The notes beneath the pieces were generated by a model. It saw nothing but the letters and a program-made list of their open reading frames with translations, had not been told where the DNA came from and did not search any database. The position numbers and the translations under genes are program-made. Positions 9,375 through 17,557 of a stretch of DNA of 64,000 bases are shown in pieces; position 1 is the first letter of the stretch, and the number at the start of each line of letters is the position of its first letter. Source of the DNA: an alpha proteobacterium AAP38 (lineage in GTDB: Bacteria > Pseudomonadota > Alphaproteobacteria > Azospirillales > Azospirillaceae); assembly GCA_001296005.1 (NCBI GenBank), contig LJHR01000026.1, positions 62,001 to 126,000 on the forward strand, written 5' to 3'.

Positions 9375-10232
9375 ATGCCGCACCTGACCCAAGACCAGAT
9401 CGACGCCTATCACCGGGACGGGTTCCTGGTGCTGCCGGGCTTTGCCAGCGATGCCGCCTGTGACACGCTGATGGCGCAGGCGGGACGGCTGGTCGAGGGG
9501 TTCGACGCCGACGCGCATGCCTCCATCTTCTCCACCGTGAACCAGCAGAAGACGTCCGACGATTATTTCATGTCATCGGGCAACCAGATCCGCTTCTTCT
9601 TTGAGGAAGAGGCGTTTGATGCGGCGGGCCGTCTGCGTCAGGAAAAACATCTGTCGATCAACAAGATCGGCCATGCCATGCATGACCGTGACCCCGTCTT
9701 CGACGGCTTTTCTCGCGATGCCCGCCTGGGCGCGATTGCCGGCGATATCGGCATGGAAAGGCCCCTGCTCATGCAGTCCATGTATATCTTCAAGCAACCG
9801 CATATCGGCGGCGAGGTGGTCTGCCATCAGGACAGCACCTTCCTTTACACCGAACCGATGAGCGTGGTCGGCTTCTGGTTCGCGATGCAGGATGCGACCC
9901 TGGATAATGGCTGCATGTGGGCCCTGCCCGGCGGGCACAAGGCTGGGCTGAAGAAGCGCTTCAACCGTGCCGCCGATGGCGGGGTGTCGATGGAGGTGCT
10001 GGATGACAGCCCCTGGCCCGACTGCACACCCGAAAACGGCTATGTCCCGCTGCCGGCCACACGCGGAACCCTGATCCTGCTGCACGGCCTGCTGCCGCAT
10101 TTGTCCGGGCCGAACCGGTCCGACCGGTCACGCCATGCCTATACGATCCATGTGGTGGATGGCGCCTGCGACTACCCGGCCAGCAACTGGCTGCAACGCC
10201 CCGCCCACGACCCGGCGCGCGGCTTCGCCTGA
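9375..10232 (+). CDS. Phytanoyl-CoA dioxygenase (PhyH) family protein
   Basis: 285 residues. It opens with the family-typical QIDAYHRDGFLVLPGF. The iron-binding HxD is CHQDSTFLY near residue 155, the distal His is in LLPHLSGPNRS near residue 243, and the 2-oxoglutarate-binding Arg follows in SDRSRHAYTIH. The sequence pattern is closest to the PHYHD1-like branch, which is Fe(II)/2OG dependent but has no settled natural substrate. Cytoplasmic. It sits alone between the cupin gene and the ArsR operon, so context gives no substrate clue. Confidence 0.85.
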   Translation: MPHLTQDQIDAYHRDGFLVLPGFASDAACDTLMAQAGRLVEGFDADAHASIFSTVNQQKTSDDYFMSSGNQIRFFFEEEAFDAAGRLRQEKHLSINKIGHAMHDRDPVFDGFSRDARLGAIAGDIGMERPLLMQSMYIFKQPHIGGEVVCHQDSTFLYTEPMSVVGFWFAMQDATLDNGCMWALPGGHKAGLKKRFNRAADGGVSMEVLDDSPWPDCTPENGYVPLPATRGTLILLHGLLPHLSGPNRSDRSRHAYTIHVVDGACDYPASNWLQRPAHDPARGFA

Positions 10233-10269
10233 TCCTTCCCGCTTTTGACAGGGGGCGACACAGCCCCCT

Positions 10270-10305
10270 TGACTCGCATCCAAATATGTAACCTAATGGT
10301 TACCT
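10270..10305 (+). promoter_or_regulatory. Promoter and inverted-repeat operator of the ArsR-type gene
   Basis: GTAACC-TAAT-GGTTAC at 10288-10303 is a 6-bp perfect inverted repeat that ends 2 bp before the ATG at 10306. A TTGACT lies at 10270-10275. Dyads of the form GTAAC-N-GTTAC overlapping the start region are typical autoregulatory sites of SdpR/ArsR-type repressors. There is no Shine-Dalgarno sequence before the ATG, so the message may be leaderless. Confidence 0.6.
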
Positions 10306-10653
10306 ATGAGGGATGATCTGTACCAGCTTGATGAGGCGGCGACCGATGCGGTGTTCCAGGCTTTGGCCAGCCGGGAACGGCGGCGGTTGCTTGACCTGAT
10401 CCGGGGCAACCCCGGCTGCATCGTCGCCGACCTTCTGTCCGCGTTCGAGATGAGCCGGATTGGCGTGCTGAAGCATCTGCGCGTTCTGGAAGAGGCGGAT
10501 CTGGTCGTATCGGAAAAGGCGGGGCGGGAGCGGCGGCTTTACGTCAACACCCTGCCGCTGCGCGCCATCCACCGTCGCTGGTCGGATGAGTTTGATGATT
10601 TCTGGGCCGGCAAGCTGCTGGACCTGAAGGACAAGATCGAAACGGGTTCATGA
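10306..10653 (+). CDS. ArsR/SdpR-type winged-helix repressor
   Basis: 115 residues, typical for the family. The helix-turn-helix is FQALASRERRRLLDLI ... GCIVADLLSAFEMSRIGVLKHLRVLEEA (residues ~20-65), followed by the wing VVSEKAGRERRLY. No metal-binding Cys pairs are present, so it belongs to the non-metal SdpR-like branch. Such regulators are usually encoded with an SRPBCC/AHSA1 protein, as here: the next gene starts 14 bp downstream. It probably represses its own operon through the dyad overlapping its start. Confidence 0.88.
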   Translation: MRDDLYQLDEAATDAVFQALASRERRRLLDLIRGNPGCIVADLLSAFEMSRIGVLKHLRVLEEADLVVSEKAGRERRLYVNTLPLRAIHRRWSDEFDDFWAGKLLDLKDKIETGS

Positions 10654-10667
10654 CAGGGGGAGATATC

Positions 10668-11201
10668 ATGGGGGATGAGAACAAGAAGGTATTCCGTACC
10701 AAAATCAAAGGCTCGGTAGAGGCCATCTGGCGGGAACTGACCAAGACCGACAGTCCGCAGCAGGCGGTGTTCAACGCCCTGATGGTCAATACCGGCTTTC
10801 ACACCGGTGCGGCGGTACAGATGCGCACCGCCGACCGCCGCCGCACCCTGGTGGTGGGGGAGGTGTTGGAATATGACCCGCCCCGCCGCTTTGCCCACAC
10901 GTTCCGCTTCACACAGTTCGACGATGCCCCCTGTACCGTCATCTATGAACTGTTCCCGCAAGGAGACGGCGTCGTGGAGGTCACCCTGACCGTGGAGAAC
11001 ATTCCCCACGGCACCCGTACGGCCAAGGAAATGGACCAGGGTGGCACCAACATCCTGGCCAACCTGAAATCCGTGGTGGAAACGGGCACCGTGCCCTTCG
11101 GCACGCGGGTGATGTACGCGATGTTCGGCGTGATGGGCTTCGTCCTGCCCAAGCGCACCCTGGCGGAAAACTGGCCCTTGCAGGACCGTGACGCCGGCTG
11201 A
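10668..11201 (+). CDS. SRPBCC / AHSA1-type START-like domain protein
   Basis: 177 residues. A START-like helix-grip fold: FRTKIKGSVEAIWRELTKTD at the N-terminus, a central beta region (LVVGEVLEYDPPRRFAHTF) and the long C-terminal helix that normally closes a hydrophobic cavity. The ATG at 10668 is preferred because AGGGGGAG sits 5 bases upstream; an ATG at 10650 overlaps the repressor stop. Family members bind hydrophobic small molecules or act as Hsp90 co-chaperone-like proteins. Its pairing with an ArsR repressor suggests a ligand-induced operon; the ligand is unknown. Confidence 0.8.
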   Translation: MGDENKKVFRTKIKGSVEAIWRELTKTDSPQQAVFNALMVNTGFHTGAAVQMRTADRRRTLVVGEVLEYDPPRRFAHTFRFTQFDDAPCTVIYELFPQGDGVVEVTLTVENIPHGTRTAKEMDQGGTNILANLKSVVETGTVPFGTRVMYAMFGVMGFVLPKRTLAENWPLQDRDAG

Positions 11202-11235
11202 AACCCCAATAACAACCAAAGACAGGGAGAAAGAC

Positions 11236-11778
11236 ATGACCATGCGCAACTGGCTGGCCGCCTTCGGCCTGATCCTCGCCATGCTGCTGGGCCACGCCCC
11301 GGCACAGGCGGCGGATGCCGATCCTTTCGCCGATATTGCCGGCATCGTCGGCAAAAGCTGGCGGGGCGAAGGCACCGGCCCCGATGGCAAGCCGATGGTG
11401 GATCAGTCGCGCTGGGAATGGGCGCTGGGCGGCAAGGCGGTGCGCATCACCCACATTCTGGGCGACCTTTCCTATGGCGGGGAAACCCTGGTTTTCTGGG
11501 ACAAGGGCGCCAAGACCATGATCTATCACTATTTCACGACCGCCGGTTTCCACACCCAGGGCGTGATGCGCGCCGACGGGCCAGGCAAGCTGGTGGCCGA
11601 GGAGGATGTGGCCGGCCATCCCAAGATCAGCAAGGTACGCTCCACCCTGACCCTGAAGGATGGCGTCCTGACCAATCAGGCGGAGTTCCTGTCCGACGGA
11701 AAATGGACGCCGGGCCACACCATCAGCTATCGCGAGGCGGCGACGGCGGACTTGCCGCCCTTCCCCAAGGCCCGGTAA
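11236..11778 (+). CDS. Secreted protein of unknown function
   Basis: 180 residues. A signal peptide (NWLAAFGLILAMLLG, cleavage at AQA-AD) precedes a ~150-residue domain rich in beta strands, with W-R-G-E-G-T-G-P-D-G near the start and repeated G-x-x-W and D-G turns. It loosely resembles lipocalin-like or DUF1579-type barrels, which bind small hydrophobic ligands, but I cannot assign a family with confidence. AGGGAGAAAG precedes the ATG. It follows the SRPBCC gene by 34 bp and is probably the third gene of that operon. Confidence 0.65.
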   Translation: MTMRNWLAAFGLILAMLLGHAPAQAADADPFADIAGIVGKSWRGEGTGPDGKPMVDQSRWEWALGGKAVRITHILGDLSYGGETLVFWDKGAKTMIYHYFTTAGFHTQGVMRADGPGKLVAEEDVAGHPKISKVRSTLTLKDGVLTNQAEFLSDGKWTPGHTISYREAATADLPPFPKAR

Positions 11779-11785
11779 CGGGCGG

Positions 11786-12826
11786 TCACCGGCTGTCGAG
11801 CTTCAACTCGATCCGCCGGTTGAGCGCCAGGGAGGCCGGGCTGTTGCCCGGCTCCAGCGGCTGGAACTCGCCAAAGCCCGTGGCGGCCAGCCGTTCCGGC
11901 GGCACCCCCATCTCGACCAGGAAGTTCACGACGGAGATGGCGCGCGCCGTCGACAGTTCCCAATTGCTGGCCCAGCGTCCGGACTTGACCGGCACCATAT
12001 CGGTGTGCCCATCGACGCGCAGGATCCAGTTGATCTCCGGCGGCATCTGCGCCGCCAGTTCCATCAGGGTTTTGGCCAACCGGCCCAACTGCACCTGCCC
12101 CGCTTCGCCCAGCTCTGCCGAGCCGCTGTCGAACAACACTTCCGACTGGAACACGAACCGGTCGCCCACGATGCGCACATCATCGCGGTTGCCCAGGATC
12201 TCCCGCAGACGGCCAAAGAATTCAGACCGGAACCGTGCCAGTTCCGCCACCTTGCCGGCCAGGGCGGCATTCAGGCGCTTGCCCAGCTCGGCAATCTGCA
12301 CCTCCTGCTCCTTGGCTTTCGCTTCCGATGCATCCAGGCTGGTCACCAGCTGTTGCAACTGGGCACGCAGGGCGGCGATCTGCTGGTTCAGCAACGCCAC
12401 CTCGTTGCGGGCCGCAGCACTGATCTTGCGTTCTTCCTCCAGGTCCCTGGTCAGGCCGGCGACACGTTCATCCGCCGTGGCCGCGGCATCCGCCGTCCCG
12501 CCCATGGCAGCAAGACGGGCCTGCAGCGCCTCCTTCTCCGCCAGGGTTGCGCGCAACCGGTCGGTCAGCTGCCCGAAATCGGCCTGCATGCGGGCGTTGC
12601 TGTCGCGCTCAAGGGCCAGGGCGTCGGCCAGCTGTGCCACCCGGCTTTGCAGATCGGCCAATTGCCTGTCGCGGCCCTGCAAGGCGCTGGTCAGATAGAA
12701 CTGACCCAGCACGAACACCATCAGCAGGAAAATCACCACCATGGTCAGGCTGGACAGCGCGTCCACCCAGCCGGGCCAGATGTCCACCTGTTCCCCGCGT
12801 GACCCGCGTCGCCGGACATAGGCCAT
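11786..12826 (-). CDS. MotB-like stator subunit with OmpA peptidoglycan-binding domain
   Basis: 346 residues. A short cytoplasmic start is followed by one membrane helix, WPGWVDALSSLTMVVIFLLM, with an Asp at residue 22 in the position of the proton-carrying Asp of MotB/TolR proteins. A long coiled coil (~residues 50-190, heptad-like LADLQSRVAQLADAL repeats) leads to an OmpA-like domain with the DGHTD and LAATGFGEFQPL motifs that anchors to peptidoglycan. It starts 3 bp after the MotA-like gene stop. This is not the flagellar MotB: no flagellar genes are near. It likely forms an ion-driven 5:2-type complex with its upstream partner, transmitting force or signals through the periplasm. Confidence 0.85.
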   Translation of the reverse strand: MAYVRRRGSRGEQVDIWPGWVDALSSLTMVVIFLLMVFVLGQFYLTSALQGRDRQLADLQSRVAQLADALALERDSNARMQADFGQLTDRLRATLAEKEALQARLAAMGGTADAAATADERVAGLTRDLEEERKISAAARNEVALLNQQIAALRAQLQQLVTSLDASEAKAKEQEVQIAELGKRLNAALAGKVAELARFRSEFFGRLREILGNRDDVRIVGDRFVFQSEVLFDSGSAELGEAGQVQLGRLAKTLMELAAQMPPEINWILRVDGHTDMVPVKSGRWASNWELSTARAISVVNFLVEMGVPPERLAATGFGEFQPLEPGNSPASLALNRRIELKLDSR

Positions 12827-12829
12827 GGA

Positions 12830-14014
12830 TCAGCGCTCCGTATCGCCCAATGCCGCCACCGTCCGGGCGAGGATCTTGATCTCGCTGCGCAATTCCTGGG
12901 TGGACTGGATGCGCCCCTGTGTCGTCTCCTCCAGCAGGCGAGCGGTGTAAAGTTCCAGATTGCGGATATGGGCGCGCGTCGCCTCGTCAAGACCCAGGCC
13001 GCCGCCATTGGACAGGCTTTCAGCCAGCCGCAGCATCACCTGCTGCTCGGTCCGCATCTGGTCGGTCAGGGCGGCGATGCGCTCCGTCAGTTGCACCAGT
13101 TGCTGATTCTGGAGCTTCCGCCCCTCCTCCGCCCCGGCCATGGTGAATTGCAGCCGTTCGATATTCTCCGCCGTCTGTTCCAGCAGGGCCTGGATATAGA
13201 CGGGAACCGACGCACCCCCACCGGACCCACCACCCGCTTCCACATCGCCCAGCGCCCCGCTGGACAGCCGGGTAATGCCGGCCAGCCAATCCTCCAGCTC
13301 TGTATAGAACCGGTTCTGCGCCTGCCCTGCCTGCAACTCCAGGAACCCCAGCACCAGCGATCCGGCCAACCCGAACAGGGAGGAGGAGAAGGCCATGCCC
13401 ATCCCCGACAGCGGGGCCGACAGGCCCGCCTGCAAATTGCCGAACACACCCGCCACGTCGGCATTGTCGAAACTCAGGCCGGAAATGACGGTGCCGATGG
13501 AGGAGACGGTCTGCAAAAGGCCCCAGAAGGTGCCCAGCAATCCTAAGAAGATCAGCAGCCCGATCAGGTATTTGGAAATCTCCCGCCCTTCATCCAGTCG
13601 CGTGCCGACCCCGTCCAGCAGGGACCGGCTGGCCACCGTCGACAGGGTGAAGCGTCCGCCCTGGCGTTCACCCAGCATGCGGGCCATGGGGGCCAGCAGC
13701 CGGGGCTGCGTATCCGGCGCGCGGTTGGCCGTAAACGCCTCCAGCCACGCTACCTCTGGCCCCAGCATCGTGACCTGCCGGAAGATGAACCAGATCCCCA
13801 GCAGCAGCGTGAACAGGATCAGACCATTCAGGGCCGGGTTGGCCAGAAACGCCTGGATCAAGGAAGGCAGCAGGACCGCCGCGATCAGTGCCACGGCCAG
13901 GGTGAACAGCGCCATGCGCGTCAGGAACCGGCGTGGCCGGCTGGCCGGCGGTTCCATGGCGGACGGACGGTCGGGCGGGGCGGCAGGCGTGCGACGGTCA
14001 GCGGAAAGCGTCAT
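12830..14014 (-). CDS. MotA/TolQ/ExbB-type proton-channel subunit
   Basis: 394 residues. Four membrane helices fit the MotA/TolQ fold: around residues 29-56, 60-80, 140-175 (LLIFLGLLGTFWGLLQTVSS, the conserved LGLLGTxxG core) and 190-225 (LSGMGMAFSSSLFGLAGSL). The C-terminal ~150 residues form a helical coiled-coil cytoplasmic tail longer than in TolQ. With the downstream MotB-like partner it should form a proton-motive-force-powered stator in the inner membrane. Its ATG overlaps the stop of the upstream OmpA-like gene (ATGA), so translation is probably coupled. Function is unassigned; related gene pairs occur widely in alphaproteobacteria. Confidence 0.85.
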   Translation of the reverse strand: MTLSADRRTPAAPPDRPSAMEPPASRPRRFLTRMALFTLAVALIAAVLLPSLIQAFLANPALNGLILFTLLLGIWFIFRQVTMLGPEVAWLEAFTANRAPDTQPRLLAPMARMLGERQGGRFTLSTVASRSLLDGVGTRLDEGREISKYLIGLLIFLGLLGTFWGLLQTVSSIGTVISGLSFDNADVAGVFGNLQAGLSAPLSGMGMAFSSSLFGLAGSLVLGFLELQAGQAQNRFYTELEDWLAGITRLSSGALGDVEAGGGSGGGASVPVYIQALLEQTAENIERLQFTMAGAEEGRKLQNQQLVQLTERIAALTDQMRTEQQVMLRLAESLSNGGGLGLDEATRAHIRNLELYTARLLEETTQGRIQSTQELRSEIKILARTVAALGDTER

Positions 14015-14619
14015 GGGCGGATCACCAGATCGACACGATCAGGGGCCGTTGCCGGGGCGGCCGTACCCGCCGCCGCTATCGATACAGCCTCGGCGAAAAC
14101 CAGCAGGCGCAGCGGATCAAGGCCAAGCTGCACCAACCGGTCCCGCAGGGCGCGGGCGCGCAGCAGGGCGATGCGCCGTGCCTCCGTGGGGCGAGCCGTC
14201 TGGCTGCTGGCATAGGCGCGCAGCTCAAGCCGTTCTGCCGGATGGGCCTTCAGCCGCGCCACGATATCGGCCAGCACGGCATCGGTCCCCGATGGCAGGA
14301 TTTCCGCCCCCGGCGGGTAAAGCAGGGTGCTGCGCTCCGCCGGCATGCGCGCGGGCTCAGGTCCCGTGGCGGCACCGGGGAAGCGGGATGGCGGCAGTTC
14401 CGAAACCGGTGCTGTGGGGATGTCGCCCTGATCCGGCACGCCGGGCGTCGGCGGCAGCGTCAGGTCGGGGGTCGCCGGCACCGTGATGGGGGCACGCGCA
14501 GCGGCGGGCGGCGGGTTGGCCGGCAATGGCCCGATACTGTTCTGCGCCATGGCGCCGGACAGGGGTACCAGCGCCAGAAGCAGCGACAGGGTCGAAAGGG
14601 GGGGAATGCGCGTCATCAT
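14011..14619 (-). CDS. Secreted OmpA-like domain protein with Pro-rich linker
   Basis: 202 residues. A signal peptide (PLSTLSLLLALVPLSGAMA) is followed by ~65 residues rich in Pro and Ala, then a compact OmpA-like domain (LLYPPGAEILPSGTDAVLAD, LELRAYASSQ, and ARALRDRLVQLGLDPLRL). The domain keeps the general helix-strand pattern but lacks the canonical DGHTD, with LRAYAS in its place, so peptidoglycan binding is uncertain. It is the first gene of a coupled operon with the MotA-like and MotB-like genes, which suggests it is a periplasmic third component of that stator. Confidence 0.75.
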   Translation of the reverse strand: MMTRIPPLSTLSLLLALVPLSGAMAQNSIGPLPANPPPAAARAPITVPATPDLTLPPTPGVPDQGDIPTAPVSELPPSRFPGAATGPEPARMPAERSTLLYPPGAEILPSGTDAVLADIVARLKAHPAERLELRAYASSQTARPTEARRIALLRARALRDRLVQLGLDPLRLLVFAEAVSIAAAGTAAPATAPDRVDLVIRP

Positions 14620-14723
14620 GCCGGCCAGGAAAGCGGAGGATTATGGCTGCGCCATGTCACAGGCACCACAGCAACCGGCAGAACGATAGCGGACGAAAGC
14701 GGCCCCGGCCACCCTTGATAAGG

Positions 14724-15728
14724 TCATTCGCCTCTGGATGGCGACGCAGGCGGAGGCGGCGGTGATGCGGCATGGGCGGGCGCCACCTGCTTTACCAACC
14801 CGCCGGCCAGTTCCATCAACCGGTCGGCGGGCGCGCCGTCCTTGATGGCCTGATGCAGGGCCACAAGGTCCCCCGCCATGGACAGCCTATGCTGTTCCAC
14901 ACGCTGGTCGGCCCTGGCACGGGCAATGGCCTCATTGGCAGCGGCGGTATCGGCGGCACCGCCCTTGAACATGGCCTGCACGGTTTCCACCAGCCTTTGC
15001 AGCACGGAATTGACCATGCTGGCCGAATAGCCACCCAGCAGGGCCAGAAGCGGCTTGCCCAGGGTGGCGGTGCTGCCGCCCATGGGATTGCCCTGGGCGT
15101 CCAGCGTTTCCGGCCCGCCCAGCGGCACCAGCTGCGAGATCAGAAGGCCCGCGATGATGCCCAGCACGATGCGAATCCAATAGGAACTGTCCAGTCTGGG
15201 ATCATAGGTCCCGGCCTGGATGAACCAGTACGCCGTGGACAGGGCATTGAAACAGGCCCCCAGCCCCGCCGCACTCATCAGGAAGATCAGCACATGCAGC
15301 AGATGTTCGGAATCAATCGTGTAGATGTCCTGCCGGATGGTGGTGGCGTTAATATGCTCCGACAGGCTGGCCATGATGAAACAGGCCAGGAAGAAAATGG
15401 CCGCCAGCAGCAACCGCCGGATATTCGGCAGGGGACCGAAGCTGGACCAGAATCGCCCCGCAAACGGGTCATCGGCCAACAGGCGGATGGTACGCGGACT
15501 GGCCGGCGCCACCAGCGACGCCAGCTGATTATGCAGTTTCGCCAGATCGGCCAGCGGCGGCGGTGCGTCCCCATCCAGAATCGACAGCCGGGCGATCACA
15601 TCCGCCGGCATCGACGTTCCATTCCCCAGGATATAGCGGACCATCGCATCCACTTCCCGGCGCAATGACACCCCGATATCCGTCGCCGAGGCGCCTGCCG
15701 AACCAGCCATATCCTCGCCACTCATCAT
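14724..15728 (-). CDS. Unrecognised multi-pass membrane protein
   Basis: About 334 residues. The first ~100 residues are soluble and helical. Three to four membrane helices follow: LLLAAIFFLACFIMASL (~residue 125), HLLHVLIFLMSAAGLGACF (~160), IRIVLGIIAGLLISQLVPLG (~205) and a weaker LGKPLLALLGGYSASMV. The C-terminal ~80 residues are helical and charged, ending in a Pro-rich tail. I know no family for it. The start is chosen among clustered ATGs (15737, 15728, 15725) after GGGGG. It lies 104 bp upstream of the OmpA-like/stator operon on the same strand and may belong to the same envelope module. Confidence 0.7.
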   Translation of the reverse strand: MMSGEDMAGSAGASATDIGVSLRREVDAMVRYILGNGTSMPADVIARLSILDGDAPPPLADLAKLHNQLASLVAPASPRTIRLLADDPFAGRFWSSFGPLPNIRRLLLAAIFFLACFIMASLSEHINATTIRQDIYTIDSEHLLHVLIFLMSAAGLGACFNALSTAYWFIQAGTYDPRLDSSYWIRIVLGIIAGLLISQLVPLGGPETLDAQGNPMGGSTATLGKPLLALLGGYSASMVNSVLQRLVETVQAMFKGGAADTAAANEAIARARADQRVEQHRLSMAGDLVALHQAIKDGAPADRLMELAGGLVKQVAPAHAASPPPPPASPSRGE

Positions 15729-15813
15729 TACCCCCATCCAGTGATAGGGTAATTTATCTGTTTAGTTGAATATCTGGAAGATGCGGGTACGGCACTCGAT
15801 CTATGAGCCCCGC

Positions 15814-15846
15814 AAAAAGGGCGATGGAAGGCCTCCATCGCCCTTT
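15814..15846 (-). terminator. Intrinsic terminator of the charged lipoprotein gene
   Basis: A perfect 10-bp stem (GGGCGATGGA / TCCATCGCCC) with a 5-base loop and a T run on the minus strand, 27 bp past the lipoprotein stop codon. Confidence 0.85.
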
Positions 15847-15873
15847 CTCAGCTCTTAAAACGAACCCCGACTA

Positions 15874-17142
15874 TCAGGGGATCTGCGTTTCAACACCAGT
15901 CTGGTTGCGCGGTGGCGGGGGGGTTTCCCGCTCACGCCGTGCTTCCTCCTGTGCCTGACGACGCTGCTCCTGCATACGGCGGGCATTCTCCTCGGCAGCT
16001 TGGCGGCGATCATCGTCGGCCTGACGGCGGGCATCTTCCGCCTGACGACGTGCATCGCTCTCGGCCTGACGCCGCTGTTCCTCCATTTGGCGCGCACCCT
16101 CCTCGGCGGCCCGACGGCGATCATCATCCGCCTGACGGCGTGCGTCGCCTTCAGCCTGACGCCGCTGTTCCTCTACCCGGCGGCGTTGTTCTTCCAGACG
16201 GCGACCTGCATCCTCGGCCTCGCGGCGGCGGTCGTCGTCGCGGCCACGCACTTCTTCCTGTGCCCGGCGGCGCTGATCTTCCAGGCGGCGGGCGGCCTCT
16301 TCGGCATCCCGGCGACGGCGCATGTCGTCATCGGACGGACGCGGCGGCGGCTGCACGATGGGCGGACGTTCGTAGCGGCGGCGTTCATCCTCAGCCCGGC
16401 GGCGTTCCTCTTCCGCACGACGGCGGGCATCCTCCGCCCGGCGACGATCCTGTTCGGCGCGGGCCCGATCCCGGTCGCGGTCCCGTTCCCAGCGCGCCCG
16501 GTCACGCTCCCATTCGCGGCGGCGACGCTCATGTTCCCAATAAAGTTCGCGGCGGCGCTGTTCCCACAGATAGGCATCCCACCGGGCCCGGTCGCGCTCC
16601 AGCTCCCAGATCATCCGGTCATAGTCGGGATCGCGGTAGGTTTCCTCATAATAGCCCCCGCCGGAGCCGCCAGCACCGCTATCGCTCCAGATGATGGCAC
16701 CCGCCGATCCGCCCCCGCTGCCGCGCACCGCCGGAAGGGTAGCAGGTGTGCTGACCATCAAGGACAGCAGTTCCTTGCGCTCGTCAGGGGTCAGGGCGCG
16801 GGCCGGGGTGTTGGTGGCCGGGTCACCGGCGCAGATGCGGCGGAATTCCTCCACACGCGGGCTGGACAGCGGAACATTGGGCCAGATGTCCGGGGCCAGG
16901 GACGACAGTTCCAGAACCAGCCGCAGCTGTTCCGCCGCCTCATCCGCCGTCAGGGCGCGGCCCGGAATCCCGGCATCGGGATTGCCCATGCAGACCAGGC
17001 GCAGTTCCGACAGGCGCCAGGAACCGGCGGCAATCTGGCGGTTGCGCACCTCCCCTTCCTTTATGGCAGGATCGGCGGCACAGGCACCAAGCCCCAGCAA
17101 CAGGGCAGCGGCGAACGAAACAGGCAGAAAACGGCTTCGCAT
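15874..17142 (-). CDS. Lipoprotein with long Arg/Glu/Asp-rich coiled-coil region
   Basis: 422 residues. A lipoprotein signal peptide ends in the lipobox LGAC-A near residue 20. Next come two related ~35-residue modules: RLVCMGNPDAGIPGRALTADE (~48-70) and RRICAGDPATNTPARALTPDE (~102-123), each with one Cys, which could bond with each other. A Gly/Ser linker and Tyr-rich stretch lead to ~250 residues of almost pure Arg, Glu, Asp, Gln and Ala built from tandem units of the form RRQAEDARRQADDD / RRAAEEGARQMEEQ. A Pro-rich end finishes the protein. It probably forms a long helix tethered to the outer membrane. The repeats make the DNA at about 15900-16500 internally repetitive. No named family recognised. 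Confidence 0.75.
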   Translation of the reverse strand: MRSRFLPVSFAAALLLGLGACAADPAIKEGEVRNRQIAAGSWRLSELRLVCMGNPDAGIPGRALTADEAAEQLRLVLELSSLAPDIWPNVPLSSPRVEEFRRICAGDPATNTPARALTPDERKELLSLMVSTPATLPAVRGSGGGSAGAIIWSDSGAGGSGGGYYEETYRDPDYDRMIWELERDRARWDAYLWEQRRRELYWEHERRRREWERDRARWERDRDRDRARAEQDRRRAEDARRRAEEERRRAEDERRRYERPPIVQPPPRPSDDDMRRRRDAEEAARRLEDQRRRAQEEVRGRDDDRRREAEDAGRRLEEQRRRVEEQRRQAEGDARRQADDDRRRAAEEGARQMEEQRRQAESDARRQAEDARRQADDDRRQAAEENARRMQEQRRQAQEEARRERETPPPPRNQTGVETQIP

Positions 17143-17257
17143 GATTATTGGCCCCGGAAGGCAGTCACCGGCGCCATCCGCCGGCTACCCCATTTGGCGT
17201 GCCACGAATGGCGGAATTGAGACGGAACAGCAGCGTTTCCGGGACGGCACCGAAAAA

Positions 17258-17503
17258 TCACGGATTGAGCCAGTAAAGCCCCAGATATACAGCTTCCATC
17301 AGCAATAGAACGGCCCCCGCGACCCGCAGAACCTGCGGGTTGCGCTGCCATGGATAGGCCCGGTAGGAGCGCTGTTCATCCAGGTAACGGTCATCCCCTG
17401 CCCGCATGCGGCGTTCGATATGCCGGGCCTGCCATTGCGGTGCAAACAGCAAGACAAGGGCCGTCATCGTCGGCGCGATCAGCAGAATCAGGTGGGTGTC
17501 CAT
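17258..17503 (-). CDS. Small two-helix membrane protein
   Basis: 81 residues. An N-terminal membrane helix (LILLIAPTMTALVLLFAP) and a C-terminal one (VLRVAGAVLLLMEAVYLGLYW) flank a basic and acidic loop of ~35 residues rich in Arg and Tyr. GGGGAGAGATT precedes the ATG, a good Shine-Dalgarno context. No family recognised and no functional clue from the neighbours; it lies between the lipoprotein gene and pheA on the same strand. Confidence 0.65.
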   Translation of the reverse strand: MDTHLILLIAPTMTALVLLFAPQWQARHIERRMRAGDDRYLDEQRSYRAYPWQRNPQVLRVAGAVLLLMEAVYLGLYWLNP

Positions 17504-17557
17504 AATCTCTCCCCGGCTGGTACCAACAGGTTAAGGCACCAGCCGTCATTCCCGCAA

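Noticed and set aside
11786-14619. A Zorya-type (ZorAB) anti-phage system
   Set aside because: The MotA/MotB-like pair resembles ZorA/ZorB superficially, but no ZorC/ZorD (helicase/nuclease) or other defence gene is nearby and similar stator pairs are widespread in alphaproteobacteria.
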